Origin: an uncultured Acidobacteriota bacterium | GTDB lineage: Bacteria > Acidobacteriota > UBA6911 > RPQK01 > JAJDTT01 | Length of the DNA stretch: 64,000 nucleotides | Assembly: GCA_951812665.1 (NCBI GenBank) | Contig: CATOST010000018.1 | Location: forward strand, 124,001 to 188,000 | Reading direction: 5' to 3' | Shown: in pieces, positions 44,738-52,794 of the stretch | Layout of the letters: the number at the start of each line of letters is the position of its first letter | Position numbering within the stretch: the stretch's first letter is position 1 | Position numbers and translations under genes: made by a program | The notes under the pieces: model-generated | What the model was told of the DNA's origin: nothing | The model's input: only the letters and a program-made list of their open reading frames with translations | Database searches by the model: none

Positions 44738-44764
44738 AAGTGACTGTCCCCTTCTCGCGGGGCG
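44738..44764. repeat. 27-bp repeat, copy B, at a fragment junction
   Basis: AAGTGACTGTCCCCTTCTCG followed by CGGGGCG, one base different from copy A at 42891. It separates the duplicated 3' fragment from the AlbA_2-type tail. This suggests the repeat or the element that carried it took part in the rearrangement. Confidence 0.7.
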
Positions 44765-44969
44765 CTACCTCGAAACCGGCGACAATCTCGCGCAACGCCA
44801 CGCCATTCTCCGTTCCGTCGAGCAGCGCCAGAATTGGCCCTTGCCGCTCGATCACGGTATCCCTTTTACCTCTGGCCGGAACATAGTCTGCACGTCGGAA
44901 GCGTATCGTCACGCAATCGCCGCATTCCTCGATCTCGTGCCGGGGCAGACAAGGAACCGATCGATTCAT
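44765..44969 (-). pseudogene. C-terminal fragment of an AlbA_2/ATP-binding-type regulator
   Basis: On the minus strand the frame from 44969 reads EIEECGDCVTIRFRRADYVP, then VIERQGPILALLDG and GVALREIVAGFEV. This resembles the winged-helix C-terminus of AlbA_2-domain 'ATP-binding' regulators often found with Fic and toxin-antitoxin genes. The N-terminal catalytic part is missing, and after the match the frame runs into repeat copy B and the foreign 3' fragment. It is therefore a remnant. The family call rests on memory of the motif and is tentative. Confidence 0.5.
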
Positions 44970-45035
44970 TATCAGGTTGACGAAGAAACGATCGTTTTCT
45001 TAAATTGAAGCGCAGGAAAGGGGCGCTTCGCAATC

Positions 45036-46217
45036 GTGGCTCGCCAGACCGGTCAATACCGCATCACCAGCACCCTCGGAGAAGAGGTGCGCGCGTTCGT
45101 CCCCTACCCGCTTCCTCCTGCCGATCCGCCTCTGGCCCTGGCCGGCGTGGCCGCCGAGCTCCATGCCGCCGCCATGACCGCGTTGGCCCGACTTGCCGTA
45201 GCGGGGTCGATGGTGCCGAGCACCGACTGGTTCCTTTACGGATTCGTCCGCAAGGAGGCGGTCGTCACCTCGCAGATCGAAGGCACGCAGGCAACGCTCC
45301 GCGACCTGCTCACCTTCGAAGCCACGCACCGTAGCGACCGTCCGGACGACGTCCGCGAGGTCTGCAACTATGTGGACGCGCTCGCCCACGCCCGCGCGCG
45401 AATCGCAGATCCCAAGGGGCTGCCGCTCAGCATCCGCCTCCTGTGCGAGGCGCACCGTATCCTGATGGCGGGTGTTCGAGGCGAGTACATGCAGCCCGGC
45501 GAAATCCGCCGCTCACAGAACTGGATCGGTGGCAGGCGGCCCGGCAACGCCCGCTTCGTGCCCCCTCCGCCGGAGGAGGTGCCGGGCGCGCTCGGTGCGC
45601 TGGAACGGTGGCTGCATCAGGACAGCGATCTCCCGCCGCTGGTCCGGGCGGGTCTCGCGCACGTCCAGTTCGAGACGATCCATCCCTTCCTCGACGGCAA
45701 CGGACGCATCGGCCGGTTGCTGATCGCGCTCCTGGTGGATCACTGGGGGCTGCTCGATCTGCCTCTTCTCTACCTCAGCCTGGCATTCAAGCGGAACCAG
45801 CCGCAGTACTACGCCCGGCTCGCGGCCGTGCGTAACGCTGGCGATTGGGAGGGTTGGACCCAGTTCTTCCTCGAATGCGTGCGCGAGGCTGCCGATGACG
45901 GCGTTCGGGTCGCTCGGAAGCTACATGCGCTTGTCGGGCGCGACCGTGGCCGCGTTCTGGCCCACGAGCGTTCGACCGTGACCGCCATCCGGCTGATCGA
46001 GCGCCTGCCGTCCCGTCCGGTCGTTACCGTCGCCGCGGCGTCAGACCTGCTCGGCCTCACGGCGCCGCCGACCCGCAAGGCCGTGGGGTTGCTGGAGAGT
46101 CTTGGCGTGCTGCGCGAGATCACGGGAAAGCGGCGCGGGCGCGCCTACGCCTACGACGAATACCTTCGCATCCTGACGGACGACGAGCCCCTTCGAAGAA
46201 CCAGTCCCGGTGCATGA
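45036..46217 (+). CDS. Fic family protein (AMPylase) with intramolecular inhibitory motif
   Basis: A GTG start gives 393 residues. The N-terminal inhibitory helix TSQIEGTQ (78-85) fits the S/T-x-x-x-E-G/N rule. The Fic motif HPFLDGNGRIGR (216-227) is complete with catalytic His216. A C-terminal winged-helix domain follows (about 320-385: VTVAAASDLLGLTAPPTRKAV). It is a class II Fic protein, which normally transfers AMP to a target Thr/Tyr once inhibition is relieved. It looks intact inside an otherwise decayed island. Confidence 0.93.
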   Translation: MARQTGQYRITSTLGEEVRAFVPYPLPPADPPLALAGVAAELHAAAMTALARLAVAGSMVPSTDWFLYGFVRKEAVVTSQIEGTQATLRDLLTFEATHRSDRPDDVREVCNYVDALAHARARIADPKGLPLSIRLLCEAHRILMAGVRGEYMQPGEIRRSQNWIGGRRPGNARFVPPPPEEVPGALGALERWLHQDSDLPPLVRAGLAHVQFETIHPFLDGNGRIGRLLIALLVDHWGLLDLPLLYLSLAFKRNQPQYYARLAAVRNAGDWEGWTQFFLECVREAADDGVRVARKLHALVGRDRGRVLAHERSTVTAIRLIERLPSRPVVTVAAASDLLGLTAPPTRKAVGLLESLGVLREITGKRRGRAYAYDEYLRILTDDEPLRRTSPGA

Positions 46218-46237
46218 CGGCAATCCGCCTTTGGATT

Positions 46238-46454
46238 TCAGGCGTGAGCGTGTTCGTTCGCAAGCGTTGGCAGGGTCTTGAGATCCCTGCTGGCTTTCTT
46301 CTCGGAAACGCGCAATTCATAGAGCTATTGAAGATTTAGCCAAAATTCGGGACTGGTGCCGAAGTATTGGCCCAGGCGCAGGGCCGTGTCGGCGGTAATG
46401 GCCCTTCGTCCGTTCAGAATCTCAGTGATGCGGTTCGGCGGATCGGGCGTCTCA
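46238..46454 (-). pseudogene. C-terminal remnant of a HigA-type antitoxin with an in-frame stop
   Basis: On the minus strand, starting at the stop codon of the glycosidase-like gene, one frame reads PPNRITEILNGRRAITADTA, then LRLGQYFGTSPEFWLNLQ. This is the well-known HigA/VapI C-terminal half. It then has TAG at 46327-46325 where the family continues, followed by LYELRVSEKKASRDL and TGA at 46240-46238. The N-terminal half of the XRE domain is absent. Both truncation and the nonsense codon make it non-functional. No HigB partner remains. Confidence 0.75.
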
Positions 46455-47966
46455 CCGAAACCGAAACGAATAGATATCCGCGTCCTTCATGACGAAGCGA
46501 AGCCGGATCGGCCTTTCCGCCAGCCGGTCGAATCTCATGGGGTCGGTGGGGAGAAACCCCGGGCGGCTCCACCGGATCCTTCTCTGAATGTGATCGCCGA
46601 AGATGACCGGGGATTCCTCCAACGTGAAACCCGGAATCGGTTGGCCGTCCTGATCCTGGACCTCGATCCGGATGCTGCCCACGGCCGACGTGGAGAAGTT
46701 GAGGACCAGGTCCCGGCCCTCGAACCGGAACGGCTTCGTGACGAATTCACCGCCGGAGTAGGGCGCTTTGATGGAAGTAAAGCCGTCGGTGCGCAGGACG
46801 AAACGTTCCAGGTAGGTGGACGGGTAGGTGTAGTTGCGGGAGGTGTAGATGGAGATCTCATCCGGAGCGGTGGGGACCACCCCCACGGCCGTGCTGTTGG
46901 TCCGGTGGATCCAGTTTCGTTCCTCGCGTCCGGGGCGGATGAACGCCTCCGGCCAGGGGTTCCAGTCGATCCCGTCACGGCTGAACATGAAGACGGTCTC
47001 CGAAATACCGGGCCGGGGAGCATCGTCGTGGATCTGCCTCAATGGTTGGAACCGCTTGGGAAACCCCAGATAGATGTGGGGCGCCCGGAAGTAGGGCGTC
47101 GCCGCATTGGTGTAGAGGTGATCCACCGGTCGGGCCTTGCCGTTGAAGGTGCAGGGGAACGGCTCGGTCCAGTTCAGGAGGTCCTTGGACGTTGTCCGGG
47201 CGAAGGTGCGCACGTCCTGGAGCATGTAGCGGAAGTAGAAGACGTACTGCTGCTCCCATTCGGACCAGAAAAGGACGTTGACCGAATCGAAGGCGTTGGG
47301 CAAGGAAGTGACGAAGAGGGGGTCCTCCCGCCACTTCTCCCAGCGGAGCCCATCCGGCGAGACCCAGAGCACGAGGCCGACAGAGCGTTCCATGGCTTGA
47401 CCGAATCGGGGATTGATGCCGACACCGCCCGGCGCCTTGAAGCGGACCGCCGAATCGACTCCAGGACGGGAGTCCAGGAGGGGTGTTCCTGGAGGTTGGT
47501 CGGTGACGATGTTGTTTTCAGTGGACCCGTTGAACTCGTAGAGGCCCAGATTGGGTCGGGTCCAGTGGATTCCGTCCCGGCTCTCGGCATAGCAGAGGAA
47601 GTTGGGATGTTTGGGCGTGAGCTTCTCGTCCGGTGACAATCCGGCTTTCCGCGCATAGTCCGGCGCGGTTCGTCCCATGTAGTACATCCGGAAGAGGTCG
47701 CCGTCCTTGAAAACGCTCAGCTGCCAGCTGGTGTTGCCCTCCCAGGGACGATCGAATTCCAGGACCTTGCCCCCGGACCAGGGTGAGTGAAGCCGGATCT
47801 CGACACCCTCCATCTTTTCGATCAGGTGGTCGTCCACGAACAGCTCCAGCCGGGAACCGATGTCAACAGCCTCCATGGATGTGGTCTCCCCCGCCGACAT
47901 AAAGGAACCGGTCCAGGCCGTGGATACGGCCAGAATAACCAACACTCGAAACCTGGATACGCGCAT
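46452..47966 (-). CDS. Secreted glycosidase-like five-bladed beta-propeller protein
   Basis: The 504-residue product has a signal peptide (MRVSRFRVLVILAVSTAWTG). The mature part carries repeated W/Y-rich blade motifs typical of the GH32/43/68-like propeller superfamily (DGIHWTRPNLGLYEF, DGLRWEKW, DGIDWNPWPEAF). It ends in a beta-sandwich of about 130 residues (EFVTKPFRFEGRDLVLNFS). Such proteins are abundant in Acidobacteriota and Planctomycetota and are presumed to act on sugars, but the catalytic residues cannot be assigned. The last 399 bases are repeated at 44302-44706. Confidence 0.75.
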   Translation of the reverse strand: MRVSRFRVLVILAVSTAWTGSFMSAGETTSMEAVDIGSRLELFVDDHLIEKMEGVEIRLHSPWSGGKVLEFDRPWEGNTSWQLSVFKDGDLFRMYYMGRTAPDYARKAGLSPDEKLTPKHPNFLCYAESRDGIHWTRPNLGLYEFNGSTENNIVTDQPPGTPLLDSRPGVDSAVRFKAPGGVGINPRFGQAMERSVGLVLWVSPDGLRWEKWREDPLFVTSLPNAFDSVNVLFWSEWEQQYVFYFRYMLQDVRTFARTTSKDLLNWTEPFPCTFNGKARPVDHLYTNAATPYFRAPHIYLGFPKRFQPLRQIHDDAPRPGISETVFMFSRDGIDWNPWPEAFIRPGREERNWIHRTNSTAVGVVPTAPDEISIYTSRNYTYPSTYLERFVLRTDGFTSIKAPYSGGEFVTKPFRFEGRDLVLNFSTSAVGSIRIEVQDQDGQPIPGFTLEESPVIFGDHIQRRIRWSRPGFLPTDPMRFDRLAERPIRLRFVMKDADIYSFRFR

Positions 47967-48114
47967 GATTCACTCCTCGTTCGCAATTGGAAACGGTGTC
48001 ACGTGGATGCGAAGAAATCCGATGCTCCGATTCGGCCTATATTGAAAACGTAGTCGACTGAGGATACGTTTCTTGAGGTTTCTCGCCAAGGGCTGCCCAA
48101 AGGAGGGGTCACGA

Positions 48115-49179
48115 ATGAGCCGGAATAAGGAATTCGATTTCGACAGCTTGCCCAAAGCCAGCAAGGATAGCTACGAGCTGCAGTTGAAGACGCCCGATCT
48201 GACCTGTCTGGCCGGCGTCGTTCGGACGACCTGCGGTGACACGATTTCCCCGGACGCGATTTCTGATGCCATTACGGCCCGGTTCGAAGGCGGTTCGCTG
48301 TCTATCCCCGTGCTGGCGGTGAAGGGCGCCGGCCAGGGAAAGACCCTGGTGGCGACGGCCGGAGTTCACGGGGACGAATACGAGGGCATGGAGGCCATTT
48401 ATCGGACCTTCGAAGCCTTGGATCCTTCCAACCTGTCCGGAACCTTCGTCGCCGTGCCGGTGGTGACGCTTCCGGCGTTCTGGCAGGCGACTCGGGCGAA
48501 CCCCGTGGACGGTCTCAACATGGCGCGTATCTTTCCCGGGTCCAGTTCGGGGACGATGAGCGAGCGTCTGGCGGCCCTGATGCTGGAGAAGGTCTTCCGG
48601 CATGCCGACCTCTATATCGACCTGCACAGCTCAGGCCGGAACAACGCCATGATGACTCTCGTCGGTTATGCGGCCCTGGGCCGGCAAGCCGAAACGGCCC
48701 GGGCGGCAGCGGAGTGCTTCGGAGCTCCTTTGGTCTGGGAGCATCCCAAGGTCTCTCCAGGCCGGACTTTGACCGAGACCCTGAAGCTGGAGATTCCGTC
48801 CCTGTACACAGAGGCCCGGGGAGGAGGCGCCGCCCACCCCGACGACGTGGATTGCTACACCCGGGGACTGGCCAATCTGCTGGCGTTTCTCGACATGGCG
48901 CAACTCCCCGCGGCCGGGTTGGACCCGGACTACGATCCGCTGCGGCTTTGCGGCGATGGCGACGTGGACGTCTCCATGAGATCTGGAAACAGTGGACTCT
49001 TCTTCTCGGACGCCCGTGTGGGGATGCGCGTCAGGCAAGGGGAGTTGCTGGGAATCATCCGGGATCTGGACGGCACGCCGTTGGAGGAAGTCCGGAGCCC
49101 TAGGGATGGGGTCCTGGTGATGTTCCGGACCAATCCGCGCATCTTCGCGGGCGAGGTCCTGCTGGTTGTCAACGCTTGA
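48115..49179 (+). CDS. Succinylglutamate desuccinylase/aspartoacylase family zinc protein
   Basis: ATG 48115 follows AGGAGGGG. The 354-residue protein has the M14-like zinc signature GVHGDEYEG (His85, Glu88) and the third ligand in YIDLHSSG. A C-terminal barrel-sandwich-like domain (about 290-354: GVLVMFRTNPRIFAGE) follows. The family removes acyl groups from amino acids or peptides. It may act on N-acyl amino acids or related compounds. It is transcribed alone, away from the glycosidase-like gene. Confidence 0.85.
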   Translation: MSRNKEFDFDSLPKASKDSYELQLKTPDLTCLAGVVRTTCGDTISPDAISDAITARFEGGSLSIPVLAVKGAGQGKTLVATAGVHGDEYEGMEAIYRTFEALDPSNLSGTFVAVPVVTLPAFWQATRANPVDGLNMARIFPGSSSGTMSERLAALMLEKVFRHADLYIDLHSSGRNNAMMTLVGYAALGRQAETARAAAECFGAPLVWEHPKVSPGRTLTETLKLEIPSLYTEARGGGAAHPDDVDCYTRGLANLLAFLDMAQLPAAGLDPDYDPLRLCGDGDVDVSMRSGNSGLFFSDARVGMRVRQGELLGIIRDLDGTPLEEVRSPRDGVLVMFRTNPRIFAGEVLLVVNA

Positions 49180-49189
49180 TCCGATTGTC

Positions 49190-49245
49190 GAGGGGGACAG
49201 GGATGTCCCCTCTCCTCCGGGGGACAGGAAAGTCCCCCCTCCTAC
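49190..49245. repeat. Two-hairpin dispersed repeat, copy 4
   Basis: GGGGAC-AGGGAT-GTCCCC is followed by GGGGGAC-AGGAAA-GTCCCCC and CTCCTAC. The arms are GGGAC-type, as in copy 1 at 3951, while the AGGAAA loop is shared with copy 2. It starts 11 bases after the aspartoacylase-like gene and could also work as its terminator, though no T-run follows. Confidence 0.65.
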
Positions 49246-49288
49246 ACCTCGACCACGGCCGTTCCTCTCTTGTGTTCGAAGGAACGGA

Positions 49289-50023
49289 TCAGTCCAGCTT
49301 TTTGATCTTGATGTTCCGGAACCAGACCGGATCGCTGTGGTCCTGCAGGACGATGTGACCCGCGTCCATGAGCCCGTAGTGGGGGAGATCCTTGAACTTG
49401 CTGGCGGCCACCCTCTGCTTCCAGTCTTCGCTGCGCAGTTCGTACTCAACGATCTTCTCGCCGTTCATCCAGTGCTCCACGTGGTTGCCGTGGGCGACGA
49501 TTCCTACCTGGTTCCACTCGCCGGCCTTTCGAACCACATCCTTCGAGGGGGGATGAAGAGCGTAGTTGGCGCCGGCGCTGGTCTCCCGCTTGGCGCCGTC
49601 GCGGTGGCCGGCATCGTCCAGAACCTGCATCTCCGGTCCCGTGTACCAGAGGCTTTCGTATTTCTCGCTGGCCCGAAAGAAAACCCCGCTGTTGCCGGCC
49701 TCCAGGACCTTCCATTCCAGCCGCAAATCGAAGTCGCCGAACTGTTTCCGGGTGAGGATGTCCCCGGCCCGGACCTTTCCGCTGTAGTGGATGGAGTCGT
49801 CGTTGACTTCCCACCCTTTCGGAATTTCCTGGCTCCTGAAACCTCGCCACTGATCCAGGCTCTTACCGTCGAAGAGCAACGTCCAACCTGCGGCCCGCTC
49901 ATCGTCGGTCAGGGTGTTCAACATCGGGGCCGCCTCCTCCTCCATCGCCGGCTCCGGATCGGGTGCCGCGCAGGCGGCAAGGCCAACCAATATTCCTGAA
50001 AGCAGGGTTCCCGTTCTTGTCAT
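49289..50023 (-). CDS. DUF1080 (3-keto-disaccharide hydrolase) family lipoprotein
   Basis: ATG 50023 has GGAG at a good distance and gives a lipoprotein signal peptide with LVGLAAC. Longer starts at 50035 and 50062 are less likely. The 244-residue product has the DUF1080 concanavalin-like domain: WTLLFDGKSLDQWRGF, FDLRLEWKVLEAGNSGVFFR, GEWNQVGIVAHG and the closing GLMDAGHIVLQDH. Some members hydrolyse 3-keto-glycosides, and many are sugar-binding. It is 35 bases downstream of the NHL-propeller gene. Confidence 0.88.
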   Translation of the reverse strand: MTRTGTLLSGILVGLAACAAPDPEPAMEEEAAPMLNTLTDDERAAGWTLLFDGKSLDQWRGFRSQEIPKGWEVNDDSIHYSGKVRAGDILTRKQFGDFDLRLEWKVLEAGNSGVFFRASEKYESLWYTGPEMQVLDDAGHRDGAKRETSAGANYALHPPSKDVVRKAGEWNQVGIVAHGNHVEHWMNGEKIVEYELRSEDWKQRVAASKFKDLPHYGLMDAGHIVLQDHSDPVWFRNIKIKKLD

Positions 50024-50058
50024 GATGGTCTCCATGAAGGTCCGGGAAGAGAGAAGCC

Positions 50059-50910
50059 TCACACCCGGACGAATTTGGTCAGGCCGCCGTTGACGCCGAC
50101 TTCGCCGACGTAGATGTCGCCCCGGCTGTCCCCCCAGATGGCGTGGGGGGAGCCTGGGAACTGCCCGGGACCGTCCCCTTTTTCACCCCAGCGGGAAAGC
50201 ACTTTTCCGTCCCGATTCAGGACGCTGACGCGCTGCCGGAGTTCGGCCACGAAAATGGTCTCGTCCGGATCGAACCAGACGAAGTCGGGCCCATATGGAT
50301 CGGCCCACTCCCTCAAGTAGTTTCCCTCGCCGTCGAAGATCTGAATCCGGTTGTTGGAGCGGTCGCAGACATAGACCAGGTATTCGGAATCGACCCAGAC
50401 GTCGTGTACCAGGTCGAATTGCCCGGGTCCCGTGCCCGGCTCGCCCCAACTCTTCAGGAGCACGCCGTCGGACGAGAACTTGTGCACTTTGGCGTTGCCG
50501 TATCCGTCGCTGACGAACAGGCAGCCGTCGGGGGCGATGGCCAGATTCGTGGGCAGGTTGAAAGGCAGGCCCGGTGGCCGCGGGACGCCAGGGGTGCCCA
50601 AGGTCCACTGCAACTCTCCGTCAGAGGTGAGTTTGTGGACGCAGTGGCCTTTCCACTCGGTGCAGTAGAGGTTGTCTTCAGCATCAATCCGGAGACCGTG
50701 AGCGTTGTGCAACAAATCCTCGCCCCAGGAGGTGAGGAAGTTACCGTCCCGGTCGAAGACGACCATGGGGTGCTCGCTTCGGCTGTAGACGTAGACCCGG
50801 TCCCGGCTGTCGACGGCGATGGCCGGGATCCAGCCGAAGCTCCAACCGGACGGGAGTTTGGCCCAGTCCCGCACGGGCTCGTACCTGTAGTCACCCTGTC
50901 CCACTCGCAT
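50059..50910 (-). CDS. NHL-repeat six-bladed beta-propeller protein
   Basis: ATG 50910 follows GGAGAGGAG. The 283-residue protein shows NHL-type blades: AIAVDSRDRVYVYSRSEHPM, GLRIDAEDNLYCTEW, NLAIAPDGCLFVSDGYGNAK, and VWVDSEYLVYVCDRSNNRIQ, with FDGEGNYLREW connecting motifs. It resembles peptidyl-alpha-hydroxyglycine alpha-amidating lyase-like propellers common in this phylum. No signal peptide is visible, which is unusual for the group. It is first in a two-gene unit with the DUF1080 lipoprotein. Confidence 0.85.
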   Translation of the reverse strand: MRVGQGDYRYEPVRDWAKLPSGWSFGWIPAIAVDSRDRVYVYSRSEHPMVVFDRDGNFLTSWGEDLLHNAHGLRIDAEDNLYCTEWKGHCVHKLTSDGELQWTLGTPGVPRPPGLPFNLPTNLAIAPDGCLFVSDGYGNAKVHKFSSDGVLLKSWGEPGTGPGQFDLVHDVWVDSEYLVYVCDRSNNRIQIFDGEGNYLREWADPYGPDFVWFDPDETIFVAELRQRVSVLNRDGKVLSRWGEKGDGPGQFPGSPHAIWGDSRGDIYVGEVGVNGGLTKFVRV

Positions 50911-51058
50911 CCGATCTCCTCTCCGGCTGGGGAGGAATTGGAACACCAGGACCTACCCCTGTCAACCGGCGGGGGTTCCGTATTTCCCACGTTGCTCTGA
51001 AAGTCAGAGGCGACTCCGCCTGGATCTTCTCGGAGCATCTCCTTGAAGGTGAGTTTTA

Positions 51059-51868
51059 CTACGGGTCGGCCAGTAGCCGTAGGAGAACGTCCCTGGAAAT
51101 CAGATCCGTGTCCCGTCTCCGTTCCAGAAATGGCGAAACGTCCCGCAGAGCCAGTTCCCAGTCAATCGTGTTCAGTTTGTCCTTGATCAGCTCTCGCCTG
51201 TTCGCCGGTGTGACGACGGGCACGTCCCAACCCGACTGCCGGAGGGCGTTGTTCAACTGAACCAGGTTCGGAGCCGGCCAAGTGGGATCGGCAAGGTACC
51301 AACCCAAGTCATACAGGTCACGCCCCTTCGTATACTTGCGAGTCAGCACTGCGTGCAGCGTGCCGGCCAGTAACGAAGACCGGTCGTAGTGAAGAAGATT
51401 CAACCAGACGAAGCGGCGGACCAAGCGCGTGGTTGTGCGGGCACCGAGGGGAGGACAAGTGTCGATCTCTATTTTCACCATGATCACCTCGTTGGAATGG
51501 GGAGACAGCCCGAGCTCGTACAGGAGTCCACGTATCTTGATCGCGGCAACTGCCACCGGCGGGCGCAGGCGGGACCGTATCTCCACGTCGTATCCCTCCA
51601 GCACAAGATCTCTGCGGACGGACTGGATGAACTTTTCGAATCGAGCATTCTCTCCCGGCGTGGTGAGAGAGAAATCGAGATCCTCGGAATAGCGGGGAAG
51701 CTGAAACAGGAACCGCAGGGCCGTACCCCCGACAAAGGCCCAATCGCTGAAGGCCCCCGCGTCCTGAAGGGCCAGAAGAATTCGCGCCTGCAGGTATTCC
51801 CGGGCCGTGCTGCGCCGCCGGAAATCATCAGGCTGATCCCGGAGTATCTCCGGCAGAAGAGGTTTCAT
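51059..51868 (-). CDS. AbiEii-type nucleotidyltransferase toxin
   Basis: The 269-residue protein has the AbiEii/AbiGii nucleotidyltransferase signature FVGGTALRFLF (46-55) and RYSEDLDFSL (59-68), with the metal-binding Asp pair. KIEIDTCPP and KYTKGRDLYDLGWYL follow. Relatives act as toxins that modify tRNA 3' ends with nucleotides. It begins 4 bases inside the end of the AbiEi gene. All expected motif residues are present, so this pair looks functional. Confidence 0.92.
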   Translation of the reverse strand: MKPLLPEILRDQPDDFRRRSTAREYLQARILLALQDAGAFSDWAFVGGTALRFLFQLPRYSEDLDFSLTTPGENARFEKFIQSVRRDLVLEGYDVEIRSRLRPPVAVAAIKIRGLLYELGLSPHSNEVIMVKIEIDTCPPLGARTTTRLVRRFVWLNLLHYDRSSLLAGTLHAVLTRKYTKGRDLYDLGWYLADPTWPAPNLVQLNNALRQSGWDVPVVTPANRRELIKDKLNTIDWELALRDVSPFLERRRDTDLISRDVLLRLLADP

Positions 51869-52494
51869 CTCGAACCTAGATTCTCCCAGAGTTCCAAAAG
51901 CCGTTCGACGGCGCGTTCAATCTTGGCGGATCGATACCTCTCAACGACGGCTTGGAGTCCTTCCAGGTCGAGGCCACGGGGCCTTTCAAGCCGAAGTTCG
52001 TGCAGGTATTCGACGCGGTCGCTGTGAGGAGTCAGATAGAGCAGGTCGATCAGCGCCTTTTCCGGACTGGCAAGCAATGCCATCTGGTCTCTTGCGATTT
52101 CCATTTCCTCAAACCCGGAGAAAAGAGCAACGCTGACATGTCGGAACTGGAAACGTCCTATGGGCGTCGAAAGCTCTTCCGGACGGCCGGTCGTGACGCT
52201 GGTCGTGACCGGAACGTATTCCGGGATCATGCCGTGGTGCGCCAACGCGGATTGCAGACTCACGTAGGAGGCTTTCTTGAGCGCGTTCGCCACCGCGAAG
52301 GGATGAGCCGACGTCTTGGAGTAGAGATCCGACAGCAGGTACACGCCGCGCCTCAACCGGACGACTCGTTCGGACTTGACCCAGCGGTCCAGTTGCCGCC
52401 TGACATAGGCGGGCGAGGTTCGACCAGCGAGAATCTGGCCCGTTCTGAACACCCCATTGGGAGGTGCTACTGCGAGCAAGTCTCCGAATTTCAT
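51865..52494 (-). CDS. AbiEi-type antitoxin and repressor
   Basis: The 209-residue protein has an N-terminal winged-helix DNA-binding domain (GVFRTGQILAGRTSPAYVRR, LRRGVYLLSD) and a C-terminal AbiEi domain (ASYVSLQSALAHHGMIPEYV, ASPEKALIDLLYL). It represses the operon and opposes the AbiEii toxin without stable binding (type IV). The ATG at 52494 lies 2 bases from a perfect inverted repeat, and no ribosome site is visible. The message may therefore be leaderless or nearly so. Confidence 0.92.
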   Translation of the reverse strand: MKFGDLLAVAPPNGVFRTGQILAGRTSPAYVRRQLDRWVKSERVVRLRRGVYLLSDLYSKTSAHPFAVANALKKASYVSLQSALAHHGMIPEYVPVTTSVTTGRPEELSTPIGRFQFRHVSVALFSGFEEMEIARDQMALLASPEKALIDLLYLTPHSDRVEYLHELRLERPRGLDLEGLQAVVERYRSAKIERAVERLLELWENLGSR

Positions 52495-52495
52495 G

Positions 52496-52527
52496 GCAAT
52501 AAATTGTCATATTTGTCCATTTATTGC
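52496..52527. promoter_or_regulatory. Probable AbiEi operator
   Basis: GCAATAAAT (52496-52504) and ATTTATTGC (52519-52527) are perfect 9-base inverted repeats around an AT-rich centre. On the minus strand the centre contains GACAAAT and GACAATT half-repeats. AbiEi proteins are known to bind inverted repeats at their own promoters, and the site touches the AbiEi start codon. Confidence 0.6.
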
Positions 52528-52794
52528 AACGACATGTCTCCCTGTCCGTCCGTGCGTCGGCACTACGATGATTTCTCCTATTTCCTGGAAGACTCGAGCG
52601 ATTCCACTCTCGTGCCAATCTTCCTTACGCTTCCTGACCGTCTCACAGGTACTGAACCCGCACGGGGTATTGAATATTCTCCCAATAGTCATTAACCTTT
52701 GTTGGAGGTGGCCGGATCCGATGAATCGGCCGTCGAGAGAAGCACTTCGGAGACCAAGGCGCAACCGAGCGCCAGAGTTCAGAAAGGATGAATC

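Noticed and set aside
41924-46454. Classical integrative element at tRNA-Phe
   Set aside because: No integrase gene and no repeated tRNA 3' end were found, so only hot-spot status is claimed.
46356-47636. 426-codon plus-strand open frame
   Set aside because: Antisense to the secreted glycosidase-like gene; product Asp/Gly/Val-rich and without a ribosome site.
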